Shown here in pieces: positions 1 through 8,233 of a DNA stretch of 64,000 bases. Every line of letters starts with the position of its first letter. The stretch's first letter is position 1. The stretch is from CAZPUS01 sp964589825 (GTDB taxonomy: Bacteria; Fibrobacterota; Chitinivibrionia; Chitinivibrionales; WJKA01): contig CAZPUS010000004.1 in NCBI GenBank assembly GCA_964589825.1, positions 1 to 64,000 of the forward strand, written 5' to 3'. The position numbers were made by a program, and so were the translations under genes. A model generated the notes under the pieces. It was not told where the DNA came from. It was given only the letters and a program-made list of their open reading frames with translations, and did no database searches.

Positions 1-2
1 GA

Positions 3-152
3 GTGGATGCCGCAAGGTGTGATAAAACCTGCGAAGCAGGGGAAATACTCGTAACTGAAGGGGTGACGAAAAACCACTTATGTTACAACACGGTTGTTTT
101 TTTATGGGAAATCTTTTTCCGAGATTTTTGGAGAAATTTTTTCCGGTGCTGA
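3..152 (+). CDS. Possible 3' end of a class III nucleotide cyclase (partial, uncertain)
   Basis: An open frame enters from the left edge and stops with TGA at 150-152. Its first residues read VDAARCDKTCEAGEILVTEG, which resembles the NxAARxxxxAxPGEILVSE stretch near the end of class III adenylate/guanylate cyclase domains. The remaining 30 residues are aromatic-rich and do not look like a normal cyclase tail, so this may be a frameshifted or decayed end, or a chance resemblance. Another frame at the same place also stops early (TAA at about 52-54). The 5' part lies outside the window. Confidence 0.2.
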   Translation: MDAARCDKTCEAGEILVTEGVTKNHLCYNTVVFLWEIFFRDFWRNFFRC

Positions 153-356
153 CAATAAGAGAATAAAAATATGCAAAAATTTCTTGACATTAGCCATACA
201 AATGACCTCGGATGCTATTGATGCTTCACACACCCTGAAATATCCAGCCCTCGGTTATACATCGGTGTGTTGATTTTCGTATCTTTAATAAATACGATAG
301 CTATAGTAATCGAATACCTATGACCGACCAATACACTATTGCAAGAGGGATTACAT
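153..356. other. Intergenic region upstream of the radical SAM gene
   Basis: No ORF is convincing here. A TTGACA hexamer is visible at 184-189 but no good -10 box follows at normal spacing. A short inverted repeat (TCGTAT / ATACGA) lies at roughly 278-296, before the gene at 357, and could be an operator or nothing. The ribosome binding site AAGAGGG (344-349) belongs to the downstream gene. Confidence 0.3.
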
Positions 357-1355
357 ATGAAAGAAGCACTTTTTTACACAAAACGAGATAACAGTAATGT
401 CCAGTGTAACCTGTGTCCCCACAACTGTGTCATTGCCCCCGGGAACACGGGGAAATGCTGCGTGCGGGAAAACCACAACGGTACATTATACACCATAAGC
501 TACAATAAAGCGATAACTACCGCTGTCGATCCGATCGAAAAAAAACCGCTCTATCATTTTTATCCGGGAAGTTTCTCATTTTCGATCGCCACCGCAGGAT
601 GTAACCTCTCCTGCAGTTTTTGTCAAAACAGCACTATTTCAAATCCCACAGGGCCGTTGCCAGGATCGGCACTCTCTCCGCAGGAGGTGGTAAGTCAAGC
701 TCAGGAGGCGGGATGCCGTTCCATTGCCTATACCTACACCGAACCGACGGTGTTTTACGAATATGCACTGGATATTGCCCGACACGCACACGCGCAAAAC
801 CTGAAAAACGTCTTTGTAACCAACGGATTCACCACCCCCGGTGCGATAGATACAATATCTCCCCTGCTCGATGCCGCCAACATAGATCTTAAAGCATATA
901 CGGATGATTTTTATCGCCGCTACACCGGGGGACGCCTTCAGCCGGTACTGGATGCAATAGCGCGCTACCACCGCAACGGTGTATTCATCGAAATAACGAC
1001 ACTGCTCATCCCCGGAAAAAACGACAGCGCCGGAGAACTTGGCGAGATCGCCTCGTTTATTGCATCACTGGACAGGCGAATCCCATGGCATATTTCCCGG
1101 TTCCATCCAACCTATCTCATGACCGACACTCCACCCACTCCTTCTGATACCATTCATCAGGCGCTGCATATCGGCAAAGAGAAAGGGCTTGTTCACGTAT
1201 ACCCCGGCAATATCCCCTCTCCGGATAATGAGGTGACTCGTTGTCCCTCTTGCGGAAAAATCATCATCGAGCGCAGCGGGTTTTCTGTCGCAGAGGTACA
1301 CTGCTCAAACGGGAGGTGTGATTTCTGCAACGCAGAAGTAAACGTGGTGTGCTGA
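357..1355 (+). CDS. amrS: Radical SAM protein of the AmmeMemoRadiSam system (AmrS-like)
   Basis: A 332-residue radical SAM enzyme. The AdoMet [4Fe-4S] motif CxxxCxxC is at residues 82-89 (GCNLSCSFC), preceded by an N-terminal CxxCxxxC cluster (C17, C20, C24) and followed by a C-terminal Cys-rich segment starting CPSCG. This arrangement and the length match the pyruvate-formate-lyase-activase-like proteins that accompany MEMO1- and AMMECR1-family proteins. Neither partner is visible nearby, although only 356 bp upstream are available. An in-frame TTG lies at 339, but ATG 357 is preferred because AAGAGGG ends about 7 bases upstream. The substrate of this family is not firmly established, so the function here is only a family assignment. 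Confidence 0.85.
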   Translation: MKEALFYTKRDNSNVQCNLCPHNCVIAPGNTGKCCVRENHNGTLYTISYNKAITTAVDPIEKKPLYHFYPGSFSFSIATAGCNLSCSFCQNSTISNPTGPLPGSALSPQEVVSQAQEAGCRSIAYTYTEPTVFYEYALDIARHAHAQNLKNVFVTNGFTTPGAIDTISPLLDAANIDLKAYTDDFYRRYTGGRLQPVLDAIARYHRNGVFIEITTLLIPGKNDSAGELGEIASFIASLDRRIPWHISRFHPTYLMTDTPPTPSDTIHQALHIGKEKGLVHVYPGNIPSPDNEVTRCPSCGKIIIERSGFSVAEVHCSNGRCDFCNAEVNVVC

Positions 1356-1445
1356 ATCGATCCGCTAACGGACTAAAGCATTAAAAATTCCTGCCGATAT
1401 ACAGAATAGGAGTAATTATATTTATCCAAGCAAAGTGAGGTCCAT

Positions 1446-1625
1446 ATGGCAGTAAATGAAGTAAGCGGGAACCAACCCCCGCCACCACCGCCGCCGGAAA
1501 ACAACGAAGCACCACGTGCACGGGAAGAAGAACCGACTCCACCGCCCCGTGAGAGTGAACCACCACCAGCTCCCCAGGGAGGTGCACAAATAGAAGGTGC
1601 GTCTGAAATCAACATCACTGCATAA
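1446..1625 (+). CDS. Small proline-rich acidic protein, 59 aa, unknown function
   Basis: The ORF starts at ATG 1446 with AGTGAGG five bases upstream and ends at TAA 1623-1625, followed within 35 bases by a strong terminator. The protein has a run of seven prolines near residue 11, further PPP blocks mixed with Glu/Arg, and a hydrophobic-polar end GASEINITA. It has no signal peptide or membrane segment. It looks like a disordered, highly expressed small protein. I do not recognise a family. A good ribosome binding site plus a dedicated terminator argue that it is real. Confidence 0.6.
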   Translation: MAVNEVSGNQPPPPPPPENNEAPRAREEEPTPPPRESEPPPAPQGGAQIEGASEINITA

Positions 1626-1658
1626 CCCGCTTTAACGGCGCTATCCGGTATACAATAC

Positions 1659-1694
1659 ACGGATCACGATGACTATTTCGTGATCCGTTTTTTT
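1659..1694 (+). terminator. Rho-independent terminator after the 59-aa gene
   Basis: An 11-bp perfect stem (ACGGATCACGA / TCGTGATCCGT) with an 8-base loop is followed by a run of seven T. It sits 33 bases after the stop codon of the small proline-rich gene. Confidence 0.9.
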
Positions 1695-1780
1695 GTGAGG
1701 GCACGAAGCGATAGTTTGACCGATGTAATGGAAATGAGACTTGAAAACATTACCACCCATCTTCTATTTTTTCTGGGTAC

Positions 1781-1786
1781 TATAAT
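1781..1786 (+). promoter_or_regulatory. Candidate -10 box of the tRNA-Pro gene
   Basis: A perfect TATAAT lies 33 bases before the 5' end of the tRNA. The -35 region is not obvious (best guess around 1758-1763), so this is a tentative promoter call based on the consensus -10 and its position. Confidence 0.45.
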
Positions 1787-1818
1787 TTTTTGTATCGATG
1801 GAAAAGAAAATATTTAAT

Positions 1819-1892
1819 CGGAGTGTAGCGCAGTCTGGTAGCGCACTTCGTTCGGGACGAAGGAGTCGGAGGTTCAAATCCTCTCACTCCGA
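1819..1892 (+). tRNA. tRNA-Pro, anticodon CGG
   Basis: A complete cloverleaf can be drawn. The acceptor stem is CGGAGTG / CACTCCG, the D arm GCGC / GCGC, the anticodon stem CTTCG / CGAAG with loop TTCGGGA, and the T arm GGAGG / CCTCT with loop TTCAAAT. The loop gives anticodon CGG, which reads the proline codon CCG. The discriminator base is A at 1892. The 3' CCA is not encoded and must be added after transcription. Confidence 0.97.
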
Positions 1893-1994
1893 TTATATTT
1901 TCATCGCTCTGCGGGAATTTCAGAGGGCAGCCGCATACGATAATCGGAAAAAATCCGGTTGCATAATTTAAAAAGGGGGCGATATCACTGTGTT

Positions 1995-2801
1995 ATGAAT
2001 CATTCAGAAGACGCCCCGCGCTACATCGGAAGGTGTACTGAGGCGGATGCCTCTGCACATATAAAAAAAAATCCGGTTTTACTCCTGCCGGTGTGTTCTT
2101 TAAAGCCTTACGGTAACGCTGCGGCGTGTGATTGCGGTATGGTCATTGCCGAACATATAGCCGCGCATCTTTCCCGGCATCACGATATCCTCATGGCACC
2201 CTCTTTTAACTATGGATACGCCATCGCTTTTTCTGCGTTCAGCGGTTGTGCCGGCATTAAAAAAGATCATCTCGAAACCGCGCTTCTGGATATGATCACC
2301 TGCTGGCGTACCCAGGGAATAGGTCTTTTTATTGTCATAACCAACGAACCGTATACGCATGAAGCAATGGAAGGTGTCCGCACGCGTTGCGCCGGCCATG
2401 CCCACCCGACCATACTGCATACCTTGTGCTGGCATACCGATCCCGAAATCAGTACATTCCTTCACACTTCGCTATCCGATATTCCCGGGCAGAGAAACGC
2501 ATTGCCCTTTTACGACCAGGCCGATATCGCAATGATTTCGCACATTGATCCCTCCAGATATTTTCTTTCTCCGCACCACAAAAAAACCGGGGAAACGCAC
2601 AAGCGACCCGCAAATACTCCGGATTACACACGCTGGAAAAAAAGGGGGATGGATCCACATAAATACCGAAAAAACTGGCCCAACGGAATGCTTACCTCCG
2701 CCATACCGGTATCGGAATCTTTCGGGACTCATATATATCATTATATTTTAGACGTATTCACCAGGAAAACCACGCACCTACTGGACGGTCTGCATGCATG
2801 A
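1995..2801 (+). CDS. Degenerate creatininase-superfamily protein
   Basis: A 268-residue protein resembling creatinine amidohydrolase / Fe(II)-dependent formamide hydrolase (creatininase fold). Near the N-terminus LLPVCSLKPYG aligns with the family motif xPxGSxEQHG, and MAPSFNYGYAIAFSAFSG with the PPxxYGxSxxHxxFPGT region. The metal-binding Glu and His of SxEQHG are replaced by Lys and Tyr, and the later HGGN motif is not evident, so the canonical di-metal site is probably lost. An in-frame TTG exists at 1959, and AAGGGGGC at about 1973-1980 is rather far from ATG 1995, so the start is uncertain. The 3' end overlaps the next gene by 8 bp, suggesting translational coupling with the M16 peptidase pair. 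Confidence 0.6.
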   Translation: MNHSEDAPRYIGRCTEADASAHIKKNPVLLLPVCSLKPYGNAAACDCGMVIAEHIAAHLSRHHDILMAPSFNYGYAIAFSAFSGCAGIKKDHLETALLDMITCWRTQGIGLFIVITNEPYTHEAMEGVRTRCAGHAHPTILHTLCWHTDPEISTFLHTSLSDIPGQRNALPFYDQADIAMISHIDPSRYFLSPHHKKTGETHKRPANTPDYTRWKKRGMDPHKYRKNWPNGMLTSAIPVSESFGTHIYHYILDVFTRKTTHLLDGLHA

Positions 2802-4107
2802 ACGTATTGCACATCATATACTCGACAATGGACTGACGATAATCTGTCTTCCAAAAAACAGCGCCCCCATATGCTCTGTACAACTGTGGTACTCCACCGG
2901 GAGCGCCAATGAAACCAACGGTATTCACGGTGTTTCTCATATTCTTGAGCATATGATGTTTCGGGGTTCAGCGAATTACGCATCGCAGGAACACGCACGG
3001 CGTATCAACGAAACGGGGGGCAACTGCAATGCAGCAACAGCGGAAGACTTTACTGTGTTCATCAATAACGTGCCCTCACGTTTTCTGGAGCTTGTCCTGC
3101 AGCTGGAAGCGGACAGGATGCAGACACTGAGCCTAGATCCCGAATTGCTCGAGATCGAACGAAACGTCATTATCGAAGAATTCCACACCTATATGAACAA
3201 TCCGGCCACAAAAGCATTCCTCGAATTCAGAAAGGAATTTTTCAAGGGTCATCCGTATGCACTTTCTGCACTCGGCACACATGAAGACATTGCAGCGGTC
3301 ACCGCCCAACAGTGTCGGGAATATTACGAAACCTGGTATACTCCGCGCAATGCGACCCTCGTGATCACTGGTGATGTCGCGAGTACCGATCAGGTCCTTG
3401 AAACCGTGCAGCGTTATTTCGGCTCGATCGATGGTCCCCCCCCGAAAAAACCCCGCACGTCCGACAGCAGCGATACACGTATTGGCAGTGAAACTCGCAG
3501 AATGACCCGAAAGATCGACTTCCAGGTACCAATGCTGATCACCGGTTATCCCGCCCCTCCGTCATCGAGCGACGACGCCCTTGCACTTGAAATGCTCCAG
3601 GGAGTCCTCTCTCACGGTGATGCAAGCCGGCTTTACAGAGCTCTGGTACGTCAGCGGTCTCTTGCGGTAATGGTCAGCGGAATGAATCACCTCATGAAAC
3701 ATGCCGGGATGTCACTCTTTGTTGCCGCATTCACACCCGATACCCCGGTAAAAAAAATCGAACGAGCGCTTATAAACGAACTTGAACGTGTTATTACTGC
3801 CGGTATAGAAGAGATGGAACTTCTTAAAATCAAGAACAATGCACTTACCGACCGGGTATTTGAACTCTATTCCACTGAACAACTCTGTCACAAACTCGGC
3901 TATTCTCACATTATCGATGGGGACTTCAATAAATGGGTACACCGACTCGAGATGCTTTCTCGTTTAAAAAGCGACGACCTGATCGATATTTCGCGTCGCT
4001 ATTTCAATGATTCACAGCGGTATATGCTGCATTTGAAACCTTCCCGTGCCAATCCGATGCTTTTTGTTGCCGGAATCGCAAAAAAGCTTTTTTCCCGGTC
4101 TTCATAA
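2794..4107 (+). CDS. M16 family zinc peptidase, catalytic subunit
   Basis: A 437-residue M16B-type (pitrilysin/processing-peptidase-like) protein. The inverted zinc motif HxxEH is at residues 49-53 (HILEH), and the downstream Glu ligand lies in VIIEEF near residue 129. The C-terminal half has a second M16 fold, but the Arg/Tyr substrate-binding pair expected there is not clearly kept: where the paired subunit has a Tyr after the RSDQGK stretch, this one reads QRSLAVMVSG. Together with the next gene this suggests a heterodimer in which this subunit supplies the zinc site. No signal peptide is seen. The ORF overlaps the upstream creatininase-like gene by 8 bp. Confidence 0.88.
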   Translation: MHERIAHHILDNGLTIICLPKNSAPICSVQLWYSTGSANETNGIHGVSHILEHMMFRGSANYASQEHARRINETGGNCNAATAEDFTVFINNVPSRFLELVLQLEADRMQTLSLDPELLEIERNVIIEEFHTYMNNPATKAFLEFRKEFFKGHPYALSALGTHEDIAAVTAQQCREYYETWYTPRNATLVITGDVASTDQVLETVQRYFGSIDGPPPKKPRTSDSSDTRIGSETRRMTRKIDFQVPMLITGYPAPPSSSDDALALEMLQGVLSHGDASRLYRALVRQRSLAVMVSGMNHLMKHAGMSLFVAAFTPDTPVKKIERALINELERVITAGIEEMELLKIKNNALTDRVFELYSTEQLCHKLGYSHIIDGDFNKWVHRLEMLSRLKSDDLIDISRRYFNDSQRYMLHLKPSRANPMLFVAGIAKKLFSRSS

Positions 4108-4141
4108 TGAGATTTCTTACGATCAATTGAAAGAGATGCAT

Positions 4142-5476
4142 ATGGAAATGCGTTATCATTTTCCGCCTTATGAGCAGGAAACCCTCTCCAATGGGCTTTC
4201 GGTAATGTGGACTCCGCATAGCGAACATGATGGTCTGCTCGTTGCGCTCCAGCTTCCCACCGGCAAATACGACGATCCCGCAGGCAAAGAAGGAACTGCC
4301 GAATTATGGGCCGCTTTGGTACAAAAAGCGAGTGAAACCCACGACACCGATATTTTTACCGAAAAAATCGAACAACACGGCGCACTTTTATTCTCTTCGG
4401 TGCAAAATGAATATCTGCTGCTGGGATGCAAAATGATGCCCGAACATGCACATGAAATAGTTCCGTTATTCTGGGACATGGTTGTAAATCCGGGCTTTCC
4501 CGCACAGGAACTGGCACAACTGAAAAAAGAGATGGTGGCGCATCTTCAGTCGCAGTTGTCAACGCCCTCTGCCATTGCTAGCCGTCAGTTCTACCGTGAC
4601 CTTTATTCTTCCACACATGCCGCCGGACGCTATAAAACGCTTACTTCAATAAAAAACATCTCCCTTTCCGATATCCGATCGTTTCATAAAAATGTCGTAC
4701 GCGCAAATGGCGCCCACTGTATCGTTATTGGCAACATGTCAACCGATGAAATGAAAAGCCTCAATGAAGTTCCGATGTCATGCATCCCCGACGCTGCTCC
4801 GGCAAAGGAATCAGAATCTTTTCCAAAGGCGGTTGCCATCCGCAAAACCCGCGTTCATATCGTTAACAAGCCTTCGGTGTCACAGACATCCTTTATGGTC
4901 GGCAAAAGCATTAGCGCGGGTGAAGGGTCTCCTCAGCGCCATGCGCTGCTGCTTGCCAACTATGCATTCGGAGGCGGAAACTTTTCCTCCCGCCTGCTCA
5001 ACGCGTTGCGTTCCGATCAGGGAAAGACTTACAGTATCGGTTCCCACCTCGATCTTAACACCTCTTTTGGTACGTTTATCGCATCCGCCACCACACAGCA
5101 TCATCAGCTTACGCAAATGCTGCACGTCTTTTTCTCGGAACACACCCGCCTTGTTGAAAAGGGAATCACCCAGCAGGAACTTACAAATGCGAAAAAATAT
5201 GCCATCGGCAGCATGGCTTTTCAGCTGGAAGGAATAGGAAATATCGCGGAGAAGCTGCTCTGGCTGCGCCTTCACAACCGTCCGGATTCATATATCGAAA
5301 CCTATGCGGATCGCATAAACGATTTCTCACTCGACTATGTCAACAAGGCTATCGCGGAACATTTTGGTGCCGGCGCGTTCATTGTTGCCACATGCGGAGA
5401 AAAAGCTCAAATTTACGAAGGTCTCAAAGAATTCGGTCAGGTTCATACATCGTCACTGAATTCGAGCATTAAATAG
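4142..5476 (+). CDS. M16 family peptidase, non-catalytic partner subunit
   Basis: About 444 residues with the M16 fold. The position of HxxEH is occupied by GTAELW, so the zinc site is missing. The C-terminal half keeps the family motif for the partner subunit, LRSDQGKTYSIGSHL, with the Arg and Tyr that usually contact substrate. This is the usual division of labour in M16B heterodimers. ATG codons are available at 4136, 4142 and 4148; 4142 is chosen because AAAGAG (4130-4135) lies six bases upstream. The gap to the upstream catalytic subunit is about 34 bp, so the two should be co-translated. Confidence 0.85.
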   Translation: MEMRYHFPPYEQETLSNGLSVMWTPHSEHDGLLVALQLPTGKYDDPAGKEGTAELWAALVQKASETHDTDIFTEKIEQHGALLFSSVQNEYLLLGCKMMPEHAHEIVPLFWDMVVNPGFPAQELAQLKKEMVAHLQSQLSTPSAIASRQFYRDLYSSTHAAGRYKTLTSIKNISLSDIRSFHKNVVRANGAHCIVIGNMSTDEMKSLNEVPMSCIPDAAPAKESESFPKAVAIRKTRVHIVNKPSVSQTSFMVGKSISAGEGSPQRHALLLANYAFGGGNFSSRLLNALRSDQGKTYSIGSHLDLNTSFGTFIASATTQHHQLTQMLHVFFSEHTRLVEKGITQQELTNAKKYAIGSMAFQLEGIGNIAEKLLWLRLHNRPDSYIETYADRINDFSLDYVNKAIAEHFGAGAFIVATCGEKAQIYEGLKEFGQVHTSSLNSSIK

Positions 5477-5831
5477 CGGCGTATCGTATTTTATTATCAA
5501 GGTTGTATTCGAGGTATACCCGGCGTGGTATTGAGATGGATTCAGGCTCCGCTACAGGGGTGTGATCAGGATGATCTCACCCGGCATCACTTTAGCGTTA
5601 TACACAAGTAGCAGTGTAGCAGGATCTTCCGCTCTACGTACAGCGGCTAGTACATGAATAAATCGACTCAACTGCGGTATTTGTAGTCGAGGCCGGGTCC
5701 GACTTTAAATGTATGCGAAATAGTGATTTTGTATGCACGGGTATATGTCCATATGTGCGAGATGCATTGCGTGTTGTCTACAATGACAGGTTGTGCAATA
5801 CAGCTCGATTCTAAAATCCTGGAATGCTGTT
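5477..5831. other. 355-bp intergenic region with a possible divergent copy of the interspersed repeat
   Basis: No gene is supported. Around 5521-5680 the stretch opens with GGTATTGAG and closes near CTCAACTGCGG, an arrangement like the terminal inverted repeats of the 150-165 bp elements seen at 29.3 kb and 59.5 kb. The interior contains AGTAGCAGTGTAGCAGG, comparable to CAGCAGTAGTAGGGG in the 29.3-kb copy. The match is weak and could be chance. A promoter for folK is expected between 5690 and 5830, but no clear -35/-10 pair is seen. Confidence 0.3.
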
Positions 5832-6380
5832 ATGGATTATGTAATAGTGAGTTGCGGAAGTAACAAGGGGAATACATATTCGAATATCCGCAGTATGTGT
5901 CGCGGCCTTCTGTCAATACTGCATAAGCCTTTTAGATATTCAAGGCTTATGAAAACCGCACCGGTTGAGGTGACTGAGCCACATCCCGAATTCCTCAATA
6001 TTATATGCAGCGGCTATTATACAGAAACACCAGAATCTCTTCTCAGACAGTGTGAAGAAATCGAACGCAGTATTGGCAGAGTCGCAAAAGGGACACGAAC
6101 TCCCCGATGTGCAGACATCGATATTCTGCTCTACGATGATGTGGTTTGTAATTGTTCCCGACTCACGCTGCCGCATCCCGGAATTTATTCGCGACGGTAT
6201 CTGCATATAGGCATGAATGAAATCGCAGCCGGGATACGCATCCCGGGTACAAATCTACGTGTCACCGATCTGTATACACATGCAAATAGTGCCATTCGCG
6301 CTCAACGGGTGGACTTTATCTCTCACAAGGAGTTATGTCTCGATCATGCAACAGGATCAACAAAATCTCTTTTTGCCTGA
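5832..6380 (+). CDS. folK: 2-amino-4-hydroxy-6-hydroxymethyldihydropteridine pyrophosphokinase
   Basis: Transfers pyrophosphate from ATP to 6-hydroxymethyl-7,8-dihydropterin in cytosolic folate synthesis. The protein is about 182 residues from ATG 5832. It shows the HPPK landmarks in order: VSCGSNKG at the N-terminus, a TAPVEV stretch followed by FLN, then RTPRCADIDILLYDD (the RxxxRxxDxDIL signature that binds Mg and ATP), and LPHPGIYSRRY (the LxxPHPxxxxRxF motif). An in-frame GTG at 5793 would add 13 residues that do not belong to the family. The end overlaps the start of the next kinase gene by 35 bp, pointing to a folK-dNK-panC unit. Confidence 0.92.
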   Translation: MDYVIVSCGSNKGNTYSNIRSMCRGLLSILHKPFRYSRLMKTAPVEVTEPHPEFLNIICSGYYTETPESLLRQCEEIERSIGRVAKGTRTPRCADIDILLYDDVVCNCSRLTLPHPGIYSRRYLHIGMNEIAAGIRIPGTNLRVTDLYTHANSAIRAQRVDFISHKELCLDHATGSTKSLFA

Positions 6381-7074
6381 TTATCTACACTACGTAGCAG
6401 TCGAAGGAGTAATCGGAGCCGGCAAAACCACCTTTTGTCGGGAGCTGGCACGACGAAGTAATAATGCTCAAACGGTATTTGAAAAAGCTGATGACAATCC
6501 GTTTCTCCCTCTTTTTTATTCACAGGGCAACACCTATGCCTTTCAGACACAGCTCTGGTTCCTGCTCTCCCGGTACCGTCAGCTCAGCTCCGATTTTAAT
6601 CAGCGAGACCTGTTTTACGATATCACCATCGCTGATTATCTTTTTGCCAAAGACATCATTTTTGCAAATACGATTTTGCCCAAAAACGAACTGCGCCTTT
6701 ATAATACGGTGTATCAGCTTCTTAAACCAAAGGTTACACAACCCGACCTCGTAATCTATCTCCAGGCATCAACCGACGTACTGCTCCAACGAATCAAGAA
6801 ACGCGGCATTCCATATGAACGTCATATAGACAAAAACTATATCCATACGCTCAACGAAGCGTACAATCACTTCTTTTTTCACTTTACAGAGACGCCGCTT
6901 CTGATAATAAACACGAGTGATCTCGAGGACTTTTCAAACCCGTATACTATTGATGAACTGATAGAACAGATTGACTATTCGCGAACCGGTACGAATTACT
7001 ATCAGCCGTTGCCACAGAAGGATATTTTCAAAATGGAAAAGAACCGAGAAGAAGAGGAAAGCGACAATACATAA
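6346..7074 (+). CDS. Deoxynucleoside (deoxyadenosine/deoxyguanosine-type) kinase
   Basis: About 242 residues of the deoxynucleoside kinase family, which phosphorylates deoxynucleosides for salvage. The P-loop is GVIGAGKTTF near residue 20, followed by a DNPFLPLFY segment typical of bacterial dAK/dGK enzymes, and the lid arginines in IKKRGIPYERHI. ATG 6346 is chosen: it starts just before the P-loop strand, while earlier in-frame codons lie inside folK. AAGGAG at 6327-6332 is 13 bases upstream, which is long. Substrate preference cannot be read from the sequence. The gene overlaps folK and is followed two bases later by panC. Confidence 0.88.
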   Translation: MQQDQQNLFLPDYLHYVAVEGVIGAGKTTFCRELARRSNNAQTVFEKADDNPFLPLFYSQGNTYAFQTQLWFLLSRYRQLSSDFNQRDLFYDITIADYLFAKDIIFANTILPKNELRLYNTVYQLLKPKVTQPDLVIYLQASTDVLLQRIKKRGIPYERHIDKNYIHTLNEAYNHFFFHFTETPLLIINTSDLEDFSNPYTIDELIEQIDYSRTGTNYYQPLPQKDIFKMEKNREEEESDNT

Positions 7075-7076
7075 AT

Positions 7077-7940
7077 ATGCACGTTTGCCAGACTATCCCC
7101 GAAATACGTACTATATGTACACAGGCAAGAAAATCAGGCGCTCGAATAGGACTTGTCCCTACAATGGGAGCCCTGCATAAAGGCCACACCTCACTACTCG
7201 ACCGGGCTCGTCGTTTATGTGATATGCTCGTTATGAGCATATATGTCAATCCGACACAGTTCGGTCCCAACGAAGACTACCATTCCTACCCCCGTATGCA
7301 GGAATGTGATATCACGATTGCGCGAGAGCACCATTGCGACGCGGTTTTTGCTCCGCCGGACAGTGAGATGTATCCCCCGGATTATTCGACCTGGGTAACG
7401 GTTGAAAACCTCACCGACGTACTGTGCGGCCGCACTCGGCCGGGGCATTTCAGGGGAGTAACCACTATCGTTACCAAGCTTTTCAATGCAATAATGCCGG
7501 ATGTTGCCGTCTTCGGACAAAAAGACGCACAGCAGGTATTGATAATAAAACGTATGGTACGCGATCTGCACATCCCGGTTGAAATCGATATCGTCCCCAC
7601 AATACGTGAAGAAGACGGCCTTGCGGTCAGTTCACGCAACAGCTATCTTACTACAGAAGAACGAAAGGAAGCCCCGATAATTTATCACGCGCTGCAGCAG
7701 GCTGCCGGTGATTTCACCAACGGCGTATACGATACTGAAACGCTCAAAAAGTCACTACGTAGCACGCTTTCAACATGCCGTTATTTCGTACCTGAATATA
7801 TCGAAATCCTCCGTGCCGATACCCTCGAACCCATACGCACTGCTGAACATACACCTCTGCTCATGGCCGTTGCTTGCCGCAGTAGTGAATCAGATACACG
7901 GCTTATTGATAATATAATTTGCAACGGCCCTCTGCAGTAA
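7077..7940 (+). CDS. panC: Pantothenate synthetase (pantoate-beta-alanine ligase)
   Basis: Joins pantoate and beta-alanine with ATP through a pantoyl-adenylate, a step towards coenzyme A. The protein has 287 residues, the normal family length. Visible landmarks are PTMGALHKGH (the HxGH nucleotidyl-transferase motif, about residues 29-38), VNPTQFGPNED, GHFRGVTTIVTKLF, FGQKDAQQ, and AVSSRNSYL (the KMSKS-like loop). The start is two bases after the kinase stop codon, so translation is probably coupled. The other pantothenate genes (panB, panD) are not in the window. Confidence 0.96.
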   Translation: MHVCQTIPEIRTICTQARKSGARIGLVPTMGALHKGHTSLLDRARRLCDMLVMSIYVNPTQFGPNEDYHSYPRMQECDITIAREHHCDAVFAPPDSEMYPPDYSTWVTVENLTDVLCGRTRPGHFRGVTTIVTKLFNAIMPDVAVFGQKDAQQVLIIKRMVRDLHIPVEIDIVPTIREEDGLAVSSRNSYLTTEERKEAPIIYHALQQAAGDFTNGVYDTETLKKSLRSTLSTCRYFVPEYIEILRADTLEPIRTAEHTPLLMAVACRSSESDTRLIDNIICNGPLQ

Positions 7941-8233
7941 AACCTTCTTTTTTCGATCGCTGCGCTTTGATCCCGATATACATCATGTGTGTAGACCATC
8001 GGTGTGTGCATCTTTCCAAAGCCGCCGCAACAGGTAACAATGCTTCCATCAGTCGCTGCACTCACTTCTTGATCAGCGATATACTATAGTTAACGGAATA
8101 ACGCACAGCCTCGGCGTTGTACAGCAGCCTGTGTGTAACAGCCGAATTGACAAATAACGATATCATTCTTTACCCAAGCCCGGTTGAAATGTTATTTTTC
8201 TACCTGCAATAAAGACACAGAGACCAATCTTAC
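7941..8233. other. 293-bp intergenic region before dxs
   Basis: No ORF or RNA gene is supported. A TTGACA hexamer lies at 8147-8152 but no matching -10 box is found at 16-18 bases. A second TTGAAA occurs at about 8184. The dxs promoter probably lies here, but I cannot define it. Confidence 0.3.
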
